Program-made: the position numbers and the translations under genes
Notes under the pieces: generated by a model
Databases searched by the model: none
Told to the model about the DNA's origin: nothing
The model's input: only the letters and a program-made list of their open reading frames with translations
Assembly: GCA_030758115.1 (NCBI GenBank)
Contig: JANREX010000026.1
Coordinates: 18,580 to 82,579, forward strand
DNA from: Paracoccaceae bacterium
GTDB taxonomy: Bacteria; Pseudomonadota; Alphaproteobacteria; Rhodobacterales; Rhodobacteraceae
Reading direction: 5' to 3'
DNA: 64,000 bases
In this document: in pieces, positions 1 through 9,438 of the stretch
Layout of the letters: every line of letters begins with the position of its first letter
Position numbering within the stretch: position 1 is the stretch's first letter

Positions 1-48
1 TGACCGGAACGCCTTGCACTTATGGCGAGGCGCGCGCTAGATCGCTGC

Positions 49-651
49 ATGGCCAAGCTCTACTTCAATTTCTCGACGATGAATGCCGGCAAGTCCACCG
101 TGCTGCTGCAGGCCTCGCACAACTATCGCGAACGGGGCATGCAGACCTATCTGCTGACCGCGCAGGTCGACGGGCGCGCAGGGCATGGGCGGGTCGCATC
201 GCGCATCGGGATCGGCGAGGCTGCGGATACTTTCGCCCCCGGCGACGACCTGTTTGCAAGGCTGTCCGGCAAACTGAAGCAAGGCCCCATCGCCTGCGTC
301 TTCATCGACGAGGCGCAGTTCCTTGAACCCGCGCAGGTCTGGGATCTGGCGCGCGCGGTGGATGACCTTGGCGTGCCGGTCATGTGCTACGGGCTGCGCG
401 TCGATTTCCGGGGCGAGCTGTTCCCCGGTTCGGCCACCTTGCTGGCGCTGGCGGATGAACTGCGCGAGGTGCGCACCATCTGCCATTGCGGGCGCAAGGC
501 CACGATGGTGGTGCGCAAGGATGCAGAGGGGCGCGCGCTGCGCGACGGGGCGCAGGTGCAGATCGGCGGAAACGAAACCTATGTCAGCCTCTGCCGCCGT
601 CATTGGCGCGAGGCGGTGGGCGATCGGCCCGGCGCGGCAACGGACGGCTGA
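49..651 (+). CDS. tdk: Thymidine kinase
   Basis: Phosphorylates thymidine to dTMP in the pyrimidine salvage pathway (cytoplasmic, type II family). The 200-residue protein opens with the family P-loop variant STMNAGKS, has the Walker-B-like FIDEAQF, and carries the zinc-binding pairs CHC (about residue 150) and CRRH near the C-terminus. An in-frame ATG lies upstream at 22, but the family begins at MAKLYF, so 49 is preferred. The length is normal. It is followed after about 50 bases by a secreted lytic transglycosylase with no obvious functional link. Confidence 0.95.
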   Translation: MAKLYFNFSTMNAGKSTVLLQASHNYRERGMQTYLLTAQVDGRAGHGRVASRIGIGEAADTFAPGDDLFARLSGKLKQGPIACVFIDEAQFLEPAQVWDLARAVDDLGVPVMCYGLRVDFRGELFPGSATLLALADELREVRTICHCGRKATMVVRKDAEGRALRDGAQVQIGGNETYVSLCRRHWREAVGDRPGAATDG

Positions 652-698
652 CCGATCGCCCGGATCGTGTTAGCCTCGGGCATCGTTGGGAATATGCC

Positions 699-1931
699 AT
701 GCGCCTGCTGATCCTTGTCTTGAGCCTTCTGCTTCTGTCCCCGCCTGCCATGGCGCAGGATCGTGCCGCGGTGGAGCGTCAGTTCCGCGCGTGGCTGCAG
801 GATACCGTCTGGCCCCGTGCCCGTGCCGCAGGTGTCAGCCGCGCCACCCATGAGGCGGCGTTTCAAGGTGTCACCCTGATGTGGGACCTGCCCGACCTGG
901 TGCCCCCCGGCAGCAATGCCAACCGTCCCCGGCCGCAGCGGCAGGGCGAATTCGGCAGCCCCGCCGCCTATTTCGCGCCGAACACGGTCACGGCGACCAC
1001 CCGCGACGGGATCGCCATGGCCCGCCGTCATGCCACAGCCCTTGAACGTGCCGAACGGCAAACGGGCGTGCCCGGACGGATCATCCTTGCCATCTGGGGC
1101 CGCGAATCCGCCTTTGGGCGCGCGGCGATTCCGCATGACGCGCTGGCCGTGCTGGGCACCAAGGGCTTCATGTCGACGCGTGCAGCTTATTTCACGGATG
1201 AATTGATCGCCGCCCTGCAACTGATCGAGGCAGGCCATGCCACCCCGCGCGGGCTGCGCTCAAGCTGGGCGGGGGCGCTGGGGCAGCCACAGTTCATGCC
1301 CTCCAACGTGCTGCGCCACGCGCGCGATGGCGATGGCGACGGGCGCGCGGACATCTGGGGCTCCGAGGCCGACACGATTGCATCCATCGCCGCCTACCTG
1401 GCCGCCCATGGCTGGCAAAAGGGCCGCGACTGGGGGTTCGAGGTCACCGTCCCCGCAGAGGTGTCCTGCGCGCTGGAAGGCCCCGATCAGGGCCGCAGCT
1501 TTGCGCAATGGGCCGCCATGGGGATCACACGCATCGGCGGGCGCGCCTTTCCCGCCAACGAGATGCCGCGCGAGGGTTTCCTGCTGATGCCTGCGGGGCG
1601 GCATGGCCCTGCCTTCGTGGTGACGCAGAATTTCTACGTGCTGAAAGACTACAACATGTCCGACCTCTACGCGCTTTTTGTCGGCCATGTGGGGGACCGG
1701 ATCGCCTATGGCATGGGCGATTTCGCGGGCCGCTGGGGGCGCGTCGGCGGGCTGATGCGCTCGGACGTGGCGGCGATGCAGGCAGCACTTGAACGGATGG
1801 GCCATGACACCGGCGGCGCGGATGGTCTGGCCGGTTTCCGTACGCGGCGATCCATCGGGATGTGGCAAGAGGCGACGGGCCAGCCCGCCACCTGTTTTCC
1901 CGATGCCACCATGAAGGCCGCCCTGCGATAG
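699..1931 (+). CDS. Lytic murein transglycosylase (MltB family) with C-terminal peptidoglycan-binding domain
   Basis: Cleaves the glycan strands of peptidoglycan in the periplasm to 1,6-anhydro products. The 410-residue protein starts with a cleavable signal peptide (MRLLILVLSLLLLSPPAMAQ). An SLT_2/MltB catalytic domain follows, with the catalytic-region motif IWGRESAFG and the segment GALGQPQFMPSN. The last 60 residues form a PG_binding_1 domain (MQAALERMGHDTGGADG and following). A reading frame extends upstream to 486, but the signal peptide fixes the start at 699. There is no lipobox, so it is predicted soluble periplasmic rather than a lipoprotein. Confidence 0.9.
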   Translation: MRLLILVLSLLLLSPPAMAQDRAAVERQFRAWLQDTVWPRARAAGVSRATHEAAFQGVTLMWDLPDLVPPGSNANRPRPQRQGEFGSPAAYFAPNTVTATTRDGIAMARRHATALERAERQTGVPGRIILAIWGRESAFGRAAIPHDALAVLGTKGFMSTRAAYFTDELIAALQLIEAGHATPRGLRSSWAGALGQPQFMPSNVLRHARDGDGDGRADIWGSEADTIASIAAYLAAHGWQKGRDWGFEVTVPAEVSCALEGPDQGRSFAQWAAMGITRIGGRAFPANEMPREGFLLMPAGRHGPAFVVTQNFYVLKDYNMSDLYALFVGHVGDRIAYGMGDFAGRWGRVGGLMRSDVAAMQAALERMGHDTGGADGLAGFRTRRSIGMWQEATGQPATCFPDATMKAALR

Positions 1932-1938
1932 GGCAGGC

Positions 1939-3060
1939 TCAGACCCGCTGGATCAGCACCGATCCCACGGAATACCCCGCCCCGAACGAACAGATCAGCC
2001 CAAGGTCTCCGGGCTTGAGGTCGGCGGAATGTTTCGCAAATGCGATGATCGACCCGGCCGAGGAGGTATTGGCGTATTCCTGCAGGATATTGGGCTGCTC
2101 GCCCGGTTCGGGATCGCGCCCCAGGACCTTGCGCCCGATGAAATCGTTCATCGTCTTGTTGGCCTGATGCAGCCAGAGGCGCCGCAACTGCGAGGGCTGC
2201 ACGCCCTCATCCGCGATATGGTGCAGAATGTGGTCGGACACCATCGGGACCACTTCCTTGAAGACCTTGCGCCCGTTCTGCATGAACTGCATGTCGCGAC
2301 GGTCGACCACGCCGTCAGGGCGCGAGCGGCGCAAAAAGCCGTTGTTGTTGCGGATGTTGTTGGAAAACTGGGTGGCGCAGCGCGTGGACAGGATGCGGAA
2401 ATGCGGGCCTTTCGTCTCGTCTTCGCGCGTGATCACCGTGGCGGTGCAGACGTCGCCAAAGATGAAATGGCAATCACGGTCGCGCCATTCCAGATGGCCC
2501 GAGCAAATCTCGGGGTTGACGACGATCGCGCAGCGCGCCGATCCCGCGCGCACCATGTCGGCCGCTGCCTGAATCCCGAATGTGGCCGAGGAACAGGCGA
2601 CATTCATGTCGAAGGCAAAGCCCCCCGCCCCCAGAAGCTGCTGTATTTCCACGGCAATCGCAGGATAGGCGCGTTCCATGTTGCTGGCGGCACAGATCAC
2701 CAGATCGACATCCGCCCCGGTCAGACCCGCCATCGCCAAGGCCTTGGCGCAGGCGTCCAGCGCCATCTCGGCCATCACGCCGGGCTCTTCATCGCCGCGC
2801 TGGCGCAGCAGGGGATGCATCACCGCCGGGTCCAGAACGCCAGACTTGTCCAGTACGTAACGCTGTTCGATCCCCGAGGCCTTGACGATGAACTCGGACG
2901 AGGAATGTTCCTTGGCGTCGATCTCGCCGGCCGCGATCTGGTCGGCATGTTCGGCATTGAACCGATCCGCATAGGCATTGAAGGCCACCACAAGTTCGTC
3001 ATTGGTGATGACCTGCGAGGGTGTGAAAACCCCGGTTCCGCTGATGACCGGCTGATACAT
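1939..3060 (-). CDS. Beta-ketoacyl-ACP synthase III-like protein (FabH family)
   Basis: Thiolase-fold condensing enzyme related to KAS III, which condenses an acyl-CoA with malonyl-ACP. The active-site cysteine lies in NVACSSATFG, the histidine in WLHQANKTMNDF, and the asparagine in YANTSSAGS, so the Cys-His-Asn triad is complete. At 373 residues it is longer than housekeeping FabH (about 320), with an insertion near residues 30-75. It is therefore probably an accessory FabH2-type enzyme of unknown acyl specificity rather than the main initiator. It is last in a minus-strand run after a hydroxyacid dehydrogenase. The 94-base gap upstream carries TTGACC half-sites. Confidence 0.85.
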   Translation of the reverse strand: MYQPVISGTGVFTPSQVITNDELVVAFNAYADRFNAEHADQIAAGEIDAKEHSSSEFIVKASGIEQRYVLDKSGVLDPAVMHPLLRQRGDEEPGVMAEMALDACAKALAMAGLTGADVDLVICAASNMERAYPAIAVEIQQLLGAGGFAFDMNVACSSATFGIQAAADMVRAGSARCAIVVNPEICSGHLEWRDRDCHFIFGDVCTATVITREDETKGPHFRILSTRCATQFSNNIRNNNGFLRRSRPDGVVDRRDMQFMQNGRKVFKEVVPMVSDHILHHIADEGVQPSQLRRLWLHQANKTMNDFIGRKVLGRDPEPGEQPNILQEYANTSSAGSIIAFAKHSADLKPGDLGLICSFGAGYSVGSVLIQRV

Positions 3061-3103
3061 GGCGCGCCCCTTCCCTGATGGTGTCCCAGATCACCCCGGA
3101 GCA

Positions 3104-3158
3104 TGGTCAAGGTCAAGACCTCTTGCCCCGGGATGCCTCAGGATTGACCTTGGGTCAA
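3104..3158. promoter_or_regulatory. TTGACC half-site cluster upstream of the FabH-like gene
   Basis: A perfect 6-3-6 palindrome TTGACC-TTG-GGTCAA (3144-3158) overlaps the stop codon of the upstream dehydrogenase. Two directly repeated GGTCAA half-sites lie at 3104-3115, on the promoter side of the FabH-like gene. CAAGGTCAA (3108-3116) is also an exact inverted match of TTGACCTTG (3144-3152). This arrangement looks like a regulator operator, but the regulator is unknown and a chance -35 box (TTGACC on the minus strand) is possible. Confidence 0.4.
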
Positions 3159-4108
3159 ACCGGGTTCGGCAGTGGCTTTCCGGCGAAATGCGCGGCAAGG
3201 TTGTCCAGAACCATTCGCCCCATCGCTTCGCGCACTTCAAGCGTCGAGGTGCCCAGATGCGGCAGCAGCGTCACGTTATCCAGCTTGCGCAGCGCCTCGG
3301 GCACTTCGGGTTCGAATTCGTAGACATCAAGACCCGCGCCACCGATCCGGCGCCCCTCGAGGGCCGTGATCAGCGCGGCCTCTTCGACCACATCGCCGCG
3401 GGCGATGTTGACCAGATGGGCATGGGGCTGCATCGCGCCCAGCACATCGGCATTGATCAGGTGATGCGTCTCGGCCCCGCCCGGGGTGGCGACCACAAGG
3501 ATGTCGACCGCCGCGGCCAGATCATGCAGGCTGTCCACCTGTCGCGCCGGGAAATCCACCGTCTTTGGCGAGCGGTTGAAGAACAGCACCTCCATCCCGA
3601 AGCCGAAGTGGCACCGCCGCGCGATGGCCTGTCCGATCCGGCCCATGCCGACGATGCCGACCGTCTTGCCGGTCACATGCAGGCCCAGCATCTGCGTCGG
3701 ATGCCAGCCCTCCCAGGCGCCTGACCGGACCAGCCGCTCGCCCTCGCCCGCGCGGCGCGCGCTCATCAGCATCAGGGTCATCGCGGTATCGGCGGTCGCA
3801 TCGGTCACGGCGCCGGGCGTGTTGGTCACCTTCACCCCATGGGCGCGGGCGGCCTCGACATCGATATGGTTGATGCCCACGCCGAAATTGGCCAGCAGCT
3901 TGCAGCGGGGCCGACCGAATTCGGCAAATATCTCGGCCGAGAACCTGTCGCCCAGCGACGGCATGATCGCATCATACAGCGCCAGGCCTGACCGCATCTC
4001 GGCCGGGGTCATGGGCGCGGTCTTGTCGCGCAATTCGATGTCGAACATCTTCGAGGCCGCTTCGAGCACGCTGTCGGGCAAGCGGCGACTGATCAGAACC
4101 TTGGGCAT
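3155..4108 (-). CDS. D-2-hydroxyacid dehydrogenase (glyoxylate/hydroxypyruvate reductase, GyaR-like)
   Basis: NAD(P)H-dependent reductase of the D-isomer-specific 2-hydroxyacid dehydrogenase family; glyoxylate or hydroxypyruvate are likely substrates. The 317-residue protein shows the Rossmann motif GIVGMGRIGQAIARR, the substrate-side NFGVGINHID, NIARGDVV and the C-terminal catalytic segment LLPHLGTST. The ATG at 4108 shares one base with the csaA stop (TGATG), so translation is probably coupled. The exact substrate cannot be read from the sequence. Confidence 0.88.
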   Translation of the reverse strand: MPKVLISRRLPDSVLEAASKMFDIELRDKTAPMTPAEMRSGLALYDAIMPSLGDRFSAEIFAEFGRPRCKLLANFGVGINHIDVEAARAHGVKVTNTPGAVTDATADTAMTLMLMSARRAGEGERLVRSGAWEGWHPTQMLGLHVTGKTVGIVGMGRIGQAIARRCHFGFGMEVLFFNRSPKTVDFPARQVDSLHDLAAAVDILVVATPGGAETHHLINADVLGAMQPHAHLVNIARGDVVEEAALITALEGRRIGGAGLDVYEFEPEVPEALRKLDNVTLLPHLGTSTLEVREAMGRMVLDNLAAHFAGKPLPNPV

Positions 4109-4438
4109 CAATGCATCCTTCCACCAAGCGGCACGTCAAGATCGGGCGACAGCAGGACGATCCCGCCCTGCGCGTCCGAGACCCCGAGCACCAGCACTTC
4201 GGACATGAAGCGGCCGATCTGCCGGGGCGGGAAATTCACGACCGCCATCACCTGTTTTCCGATCAGGCCCTCGGGCGTGTAATGGGCCGTGATCTGGGCC
4301 GAGGTCTTCTTTTCACCGATCTCGGGACCGAAGTCGATCCAGAGCTTGATCGCGGGCTTGCGCGCCTCGGGATAGGGTTCGGCGCGGATGACACGGCCCG
4401 CGCGGATATCGACCTTCAGGAAATCGTCATAAGTGATC

Positions 4439-4446
<8 letters not shown>
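4108..4446 (-). CDS. csaA: tRNA-binding protein CsaA
   Basis: Small tRNA-binding OB-fold protein with chaperone-like activity, homologous to the C-terminal tRNA-binding domain of MetRS and PheT. The 112 residues include DFLKVDIRAGRVIRAEPYPEA and VVNFPPRQIG, both characteristic of the family. I choose the GTG at 4446: it gives the usual family length (about 110) and sits in GTGGCTGA, overlapping the proC stop by 8 bases. The longer frame to 4521 would add an unrelated basic tail. It is the middle gene of a coupled proC-csaA-dehydrogenase run. Confidence 0.9.
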
Positions 4447-5254
<808 letters not shown>

Positions 5255-5293
5255 GAAATACCCCCCTCGGCTGCTTCGCGTCGGGGGGCAGTG

Positions 5294-5794
5294 TTACGCG
5301 CGCCCGTAGGCCTCTGCAATGGCGACCTGCAAGGCTTCGGCAGGCGGCCGCTCGCCCCAGACGACAAGCTGGAAGGCCGGATAATAGCGCTCGGCGCTCA
5401 TCACGGCTGCGTTGATCAGCGTGTCGATCTGTTCGGGGCTGGCCACCTGCTCGCCCGACAGGACAAGCCCATAGCGCCAGACCATCAGCTTCTGTTCCGC
5501 CCAGAAGGTGAAGGCCCCGGCCCAGCACTGGTCGTTCACGGCGTTCAGGGTCTCGTAGAGATGCGGCAAGCGCGCCTCGGGCGGCTCCATCTCGAAGGTG
5601 CAGATCAGGCGCAGGGTCTCGTCATAGCTGGACCAGGCCAGCGTGATCGAATAGGTCCGCCACTGCCCCTCGACCGCCATGGCGATCTGGTCCTGACCGA
5701 TACGGTCGAAATCCCAATCGTGATATGCGGCGATATTCTCGACGATATCGATCGGGTGAATGTCGTCCTCTAGGTACTGCTCGGATAGTGCCAT
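5294..5794 (-). CDS. YbjN domain-containing protein
   Basis: A 166-residue cytoplasmic protein of the YbjN family, which has a fold like type III secretion chaperones and no settled biochemical role. Recognisable segments are DIVENIAAYHDWDFDR near the start, WSSYDETLRLICTFEM in the centre and WRYGLVLSGEQVASPEQID towards the end. There is no signal peptide or membrane segment. It lies 39 bases upstream of proC on the same strand and may share its transcript. It is conserved among alphaproteobacteria, so probably real and functional. Confidence 0.8.
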   Translation of the reverse strand: MALSEQYLEDDIHPIDIVENIAAYHDWDFDRIGQDQIAMAVEGQWRTYSITLAWSSYDETLRLICTFEMEPPEARLPHLYETLNAVNDQCWAGAFTFWAEQKLMVWRYGLVLSGEQVASPEQIDTLINAAVMSAERYYPAFQLVVWGERPPAEALQVAIAEAYGRA

Positions 5795-6014
5795 GGCGCC
5801 ACCTCTCTGCCTGTAGCGTCAAAGCGTCAGAGCGCCTCAATCGCTAGGTGCCTGCTCTAAGGACGGAGGCTTTTCCCCGCGTCCCTACCAGATATGGTGG
5901 TATGACTGGTCTGGCCTGTAAAGCAGTATTTTGGGGATAACCTCAATAATATGTGGATCAAGCCGTCAGGACCACATGATCGTGATCAATCCATTGGCAT
6001 GATCCGGCCGCGGG

Positions 6015-6036
6015 TTTCTTCTTGCTCCAAATATCC
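6015..6036 (+). repeat. 22-bp dispersed intergenic repeat, copy 1
   Basis: One of four near-identical 22-mers of the form (Y)TTCTTCTTGC-NNN-AAATATCC. This copy is identical at all 22 positions to the inverted copy at 21777-21798. It lies between ybjN and ubiK. Confidence 0.75.
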
Positions 6037-6082
6037 ATAGCCGCGGGCAGCCAGGTATCGCGCGATCGCGGGCATATCGCTG

Positions 6083-6118
6083 AAACGAAAAACGCGCGCC
6101 CCAAAAAGGGACGCGCGT
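6083..6118 (-). terminator. Rho-independent terminator of ubiK
   Basis: On the minus strand, an 11-base stem (ACGCGCGTCCC with GGGGCGCGCGT, one G-T pair) and a five-base loop are followed by a T-rich tract. It starts about 28 bases after the ubiK stop codon. Stem at 6092-6118, T-tract at 6083-6091. Confidence 0.85.
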
Positions 6119-6145
6119 CGTGGTCATTCGTGACGCAGGAGAAGG

Positions 6146-6394
6146 TTACTTGCCCTGCTGCGCCTCCAGCGCATCAAGCCGGGCCTTCAGGGCTGCGTTC
6201 TCCTCGCGGGCCTTCTGCGCCATGGCGCGGACGGCGTCGAATTCCTCACGCGTGACGAAATCGCGGTCGGCCAGCCAGCGGTCGATCATCGACTTCATGG
6301 CGGTCTCGGCCTCGTCCTTCGCGCCCTGTGCCACGCCCATGGCATTGGTCATCAGTTGCGAGATGTCGTCGAGAATTTTGTTGCGCGTCTGCAT
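6146..6394 (-). CDS. ubiK: Ubiquinone biosynthesis accessory factor UbiK
   Basis: Membrane-fusogenic BMFP family (formerly YqiC/DUF526). UbiK binds UbiJ and aids aerobic ubiquinone synthesis. The 82 residues have the family layout: an N-terminal amphipathic helix (NKILDDISQLMTNAMGVAQG), the motif VTREEFDAVRAMAQKAREEN, and a C-terminal coiled coil ending LDALEAQQGK. It is divergent from lgt. The shared upstream region carries a perfect 15-base palindrome. Confidence 0.85.
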   Translation of the reverse strand: MQTRNKILDDISQLMTNAMGVAQGAKDEAETAMKSMIDRWLADRDFVTREEFDAVRAMAQKAREENAALKARLDALEAQQGK

Positions 6395-6424
6395 TGCGGC
6401 TCTCCAGCGTTACCTTTACCTCCC

Positions 6425-6453
6425 TATATGGGCTGCAATGCAGCCGCCCACAA
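6425..6453 (-). promoter_or_regulatory. Putative ubiK promoter with a palindrome in its spacer
   Basis: On the minus strand TTGTGG and CATATA are separated by 17 bases. The spacer is occupied by the perfect palindrome GGCTGCA-A-TGCAGCC (6431-6445, plus-strand reading). The palindrome lies in the lgt/ubiK divergent region, so a regulator binding it could affect both. The promoter match is moderate; the palindrome is exact. Confidence 0.4.
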
Positions 6454-6492
6454 GGTTGACTTCCCCCGCAAGCCAGAGGCAGACAGACGCAG

Positions 6493-7392
6493 ATGCGCGC
6501 CATGATCCCCTTCCCCGAGATTTCCCCCGAGATCTTTTCGGTCACCCTTTTCGGGATGGAGTTCGCCCTGCGCTGGTATGCGCTGGCCTATATCGTGGGG
6601 ATCGTCCTGGCCTGGCAGATCACGCTTGCCGCCCTGCGGCGACCGGTCCTGTGGCAGGGGAATACGCCGCCGATGACCAGGGCGCAGGTCGAAGACCTGC
6701 TGACCTGGGTCATCCTGGGGATCATCCTGGGCGGCCGGCTAGGCTTCGTTCTCTTCTACCAACCGGGCTATTACCTGGCCAATCCGGGACAGATCCTGAT
6801 GGTCTGGCAAGGCGGCATGTCCTTTCATGGCGGCTTTCTGGGTGTCGTGGTCGCCGCCTGGATCTTTGCCTGGCGGCAGAAGGTGCCGCGCCTGGCCGCG
6901 GCCGATGCGATCGCCCTTGGCGTGCCCGTCGGGCTGATGCTGGGCCGGCTTGCGAATTTCATCAATGCAGAACTCTGGGGGCGACCCACGGACCTGCCCT
7001 GGGGCGTCGTCTTTCCGGGGGGCGCCGCCCAGGACTGCGCGGGCGTGGTAGGGCTTTGCGCGCGCCATCCCTCGCAGCTTTACCAGGCGGGGCTGGAGGG
7101 TGCCGCGCTGCTGGCGCTCATGCTCTGGCTGGCCTTCCGGCGCGATGCGCTCAAGGTGCCCGGACAGATCACCGGCGTGTTCCTGGCGGGCTATGGTGCG
7201 GCGCGTTTCATCGTCGAGTATTTCCGCCAGGCCGATGCGCAATTCATCACGCCGGACAATCCGCTGGGTCATGTGATCCGGCTGGGCGAGGCCGGGATCA
7301 CCATGGGCCAGCTTCTGTCGCTGCCGATGCTGGCCGCGGGGCTGGCGCTGATCGTGGTGGCGCGGCGGCGCGCCAGGGTCATGCCCGCATGA
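6493..7392 (+). CDS. lgt: Prolipoprotein diacylglyceryl transferase
   Basis: Inner-membrane enzyme that transfers diacylglycerol from phosphatidylglycerol to the lipobox cysteine, the first step of lipoprotein maturation. The 299-residue protein has about seven membrane segments. Family motifs present are [19 protein letters not shown], the signature [14 protein letters not shown] and the C-terminal [11 protein letters not shown]. It starts at ATG 6493; an ATG at 6502 is an alternative. Its stop overlaps the next start (ATGA at 7389). Confidence 0.95.
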   Translation: MRAMIPFPEISPEIFSVTLFGMEFALRWYALAYIVGIVLAWQITLAALRRPVLWQGNTPPMTRAQVEDLLTWVILGIILGGRLGFVLFYQPGYYLANPGQILMVWQGGMSFHGGFLGVVVAAWIFAWRQKVPRLAAADAIALGVPVGLMLGRLANFINAELWGRPTDLPWGVVFPGGAAQDCAGVVGLCARHPSQLYQAGLEGAALLALMLWLAFRRDALKVPGQITGVFLAGYGAARFIVEYFRQADAQFITPDNPLGHVIRLGEAGITMGQLLSLPMLAAGLALIVVARRRARVMPA

Positions 7393-8483
7393 TCGATCTG
7401 CCGCGCGAGATGAATGCGCTGGAACGCATCCTGCTGGACCGGATCAAGACGCAGGGTCCGCTGACCATCGCGGATTACATGACCGAATGCCTGCTGCATC
7501 CGACCTTGGGCTATTACACGACCCGTGACCCCATTGGCGCTGCGGGCGATTTCATCACCGCGCCCGAGATCAGCCAGATGTTCGGCGAGATGATCGGCCT
7601 TTGCCTCGCGCAGGCCTGGCTGGACCAGGGTGCCCCCGCCCGCTTTGCCCTGGCAGAGCTGGGGCCGGGACGCGGCACGCTGATGGCCGATATCCTGCGC
7701 GTGACGCGCAAGGTGCCCGGGTTTCACGCGGCGGCGCAGGTGCATCTGGTCGAAGCCTCGCCACGGATGCGCGACCGGCAGGCCGGAACGCTGGCAGGCA
7801 TGATGCCAGACGACCGGATCACATGGCACGATGGTGTCGATGCCCTGCCGCAGATGCCGCTTTACCTGGTGGCGAACGAGTTTTTCGACGCCCTGCCGAT
7901 CCGCCAGTTCTTTCGCACCGCCGATGGCTTTTCAGAGATGGTGGTCAGCACGATGATGAACCAGCTGGTGATCGGTCTGGTCCCTGCCCCGGGGCATCCC
8001 GTGCTTGAGGCACGGCTGGCCGACACGCGCGAGAATGACATCGTCGAGATTTGCGCCGCGGCCCCGGTGATCGCCCAGCAGATCGGGCAGCGCATCGCGG
8101 ATCACGGCGGCGTCGCGTTGATCGACGATTACGGCGACTGGCGGTCCATGGGCGACACGCTGCAAGCGATGGGTCGGCAGACATACGCCTCGCCCTTCGA
8201 AAACCCCGGCGAGGTCGACCTGACCGCGCATGTGGATTTCGAAGCGCTGCTGGCCGACATCCCTTGCGCCCATAGCCGGCTGACCACGCAGGGCGTGTTC
8301 CTGGAACGGCTTGGCATCACGTCGCGCGCGCAGGCCCTGGCCGAACGGCTGACCGGCACCGCCCTTGATGATCATATTGCCGCACATCGGCGCTTGACGC
8401 ACCCACGGGAAATGGGGACGCTCTTCAAAGTGGTGGCGCTTTTTCCCCAAGGCGCCTCCCCGCCCCCCGGACTGGACGCTTGA
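7389..8483 (+). CDS. Class I SAM-dependent methyltransferase (MidA/NDUFAF7 family)
   Basis: DUF185-family protein, 364 residues. The mitochondrial homologue NDUFAF7 dimethylates an arginine of complex I subunit NDUFS2, and bacterial members are presumed to act on NuoD or a similar target. Visible motifs are [43 protein letters not shown] (SAM-binding GxGxG-like loop), LVEASP and [13 protein letters not shown]. The ATG overlaps the lgt stop; the same frame is open further upstream but carries only lgt shadow sequence. Confidence 0.9.
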   Translation: MIDLPREMNALERILLDRIKTQGPLTIADYMTECLLHPTLGYYTTRDPIGAAGDFITAPEISQMFGEMIGLCLAQAWLDQGAPARFALAELGPGRGTLMADILRVTRKVPGFHAAAQVHLVEASPRMRDRQAGTLAGMMPDDRITWHDGVDALPQMPLYLVANEFFDALPIRQFFRTADGFSEMVVSTMMNQLVIGLVPAPGHPVLEARLADTRENDIVEICAAAPVIAQQIGQRIADHGGVALIDDYGDWRSMGDTLQAMGRQTYASPFENPGEVDLTAHVDFEALLADIPCAHSRLTTQGVFLERLGITSRAQALAERLTGTALDDHIAAHRRLTHPREMGTLFKVVALFPQGASPPPGLDA

Positions 8484-8489
8484 GCCGAT

Positions 8490-9245
8490 ATGACGCTGGA
8501 AATCATCACATCAGAGGCGCTGTCCCCGCTCAGGCACGGGTTCTTCACACGTCGTGGCGGGGCTTCCTCGGGGATATTCCAGGGTCTGAACTGCGGACCG
8601 GGCTCGTCGGACCAGGCGGAAATCGTGGCGATCAACCGCACGCGCGTGGCTCAGGCGATGGATGTTGCGCCCGATCACCTTGTCACCGTGCATCAGGTCC
8701 ATTCCCCCGATGTGGTGGCCGTGTCGGGCCCCTTGGACGACAAACCCCGCGCCGATGCGATGGTGACGGCCACGCCCGGCGTGGCGCTGGCGATCCTGAC
8801 GGCCGATTGCCAGCCCGTGCTTTTTGCCGACCGGCAGGCCGGGGTGATCGGTGCCGCGCATGCGGGATGGCGGGGTGCGCTGGACGGTGTGCTGGAAGCC
8901 ACCGTGACGGCGATGGAGCAGATGGGCGCGCGGCGCGCGGACATCCATGCGGTGATCGGACCATCGATCAGCCAGCAGGCCTATGAGGTCGGCCCCGAGT
9001 TCTTCGATGATTTCCTGGGTGAAGATCCGGGAAATGCCCGCTTCTTCGCGCAGGGCAACGGTGACCGGATGATGTTCGACCTGCCCGCCTATGGGCTGCA
9101 CCGCTTGCGGGGGGCGGGAATCGGCCATGCCGAATGGACACGCCACTGCACCTATTCCGATCCGGAGCGATTCTTTTCCTATCGGCGCACGACCCATGCG
9201 GGCGAGGCCGATTACGGCAGGTTGATCTCGGCCATCCGCCTGTAA
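8490..9245 (+). CDS. pgeF: Peptidoglycan editing factor PgeF (YfiH/laccase-domain family)
   Basis: PgeF removes misincorporated L-Ser or Gly from peptidoglycan precursors; the family was long labelled polyphenol oxidase. The 251 residues show the metal-site motifs HQVHSPDVV, ILTADCQPVLF and AAHAGWRGALDG, the segment IGPSISQQAYEVG, and a C-terminal FFSYRRTTHAG. It lies six bases after the methyltransferase, making lgt-midA-pgeF a compact operon. Confidence 0.9.
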   Translation: MTLEIITSEALSPLRHGFFTRRGGASSGIFQGLNCGPGSSDQAEIVAINRTRVAQAMDVAPDHLVTVHQVHSPDVVAVSGPLDDKPRADAMVTATPGVALAILTADCQPVLFADRQAGVIGAAHAGWRGALDGVLEATVTAMEQMGARRADIHAVIGPSISQQAYEVGPEFFDDFLGEDPGNARFFAQGNGDRMMFDLPAYGLHRLRGAGIGHAEWTRHCTYSDPERFFSYRRTTHAGEADYGRLISAIRL

Positions 9246-9292
9246 TCTGGCAGGAATGCGGCATTTGCCGACGGGATTGCCCGACAAACACG

Positions 9293-9325
9293 GAAACAAT
9301 CACCACCATCGGTGGAAATTGTTTC
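9293..9325. promoter_or_regulatory. Inverted repeat GAAACAAT-N17-ATTGTTTC
   Basis: Exact 8-base inverted repeat (9293-9300 with 9318-9325) enclosing a smaller stem CCACC-ATC-GGTGG (9303-9315). A very similar pair, AAACAAT-N18-ATTGTTT, lies at 9439-9470. Both are upstream of the 49-aa gene at 9536. It could be an RNA stem-loop at the end of pgeF or one of a pair of operators. Confidence 0.45.
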
Positions 9326-9438
9326 GATACAAATCTACAAGCATTTGTTTTAAATGGAATTTTCAAGGCGCCCTGAAGTGACGGTCAAATAATCACCGCC
9401 ACGCAAGCCCCGCCACGAGATTGCCACGGCTCTGGACA

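Larger units (their letters stand above)
5795..6145. other. 351-base intergenic region upstream of ybjN
   Basis: No credible gene. The minus-strand promoter of the ybjN gene must lie here, but no convincing -35/-10 pair was found. It holds one copy of a 22-base dispersed repeat at 6015-6036, which is flanked by two GCCGCGGG words in direct orientation (one just before it, one just after). The ubiK terminator lies at 6083-6118. The stretch around 5905-5960 is AT-richer than its surroundings. Confidence 0.6.

Noticed and set aside
3305-3320. GGTTCGAATTC resembling a tRNA T-loop
   Set aside because: It lies within the dehydrogenase coding sequence and has no cloverleaf around it. No tRNA genes were found in the window.
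5937-5960. Minus-strand TGATCC upstream of ybjN as a second RpoE-type promoter
   Set aside because: Only a TTATCC lies downstream and the spacing (14 bases) is too short for this promoter class.
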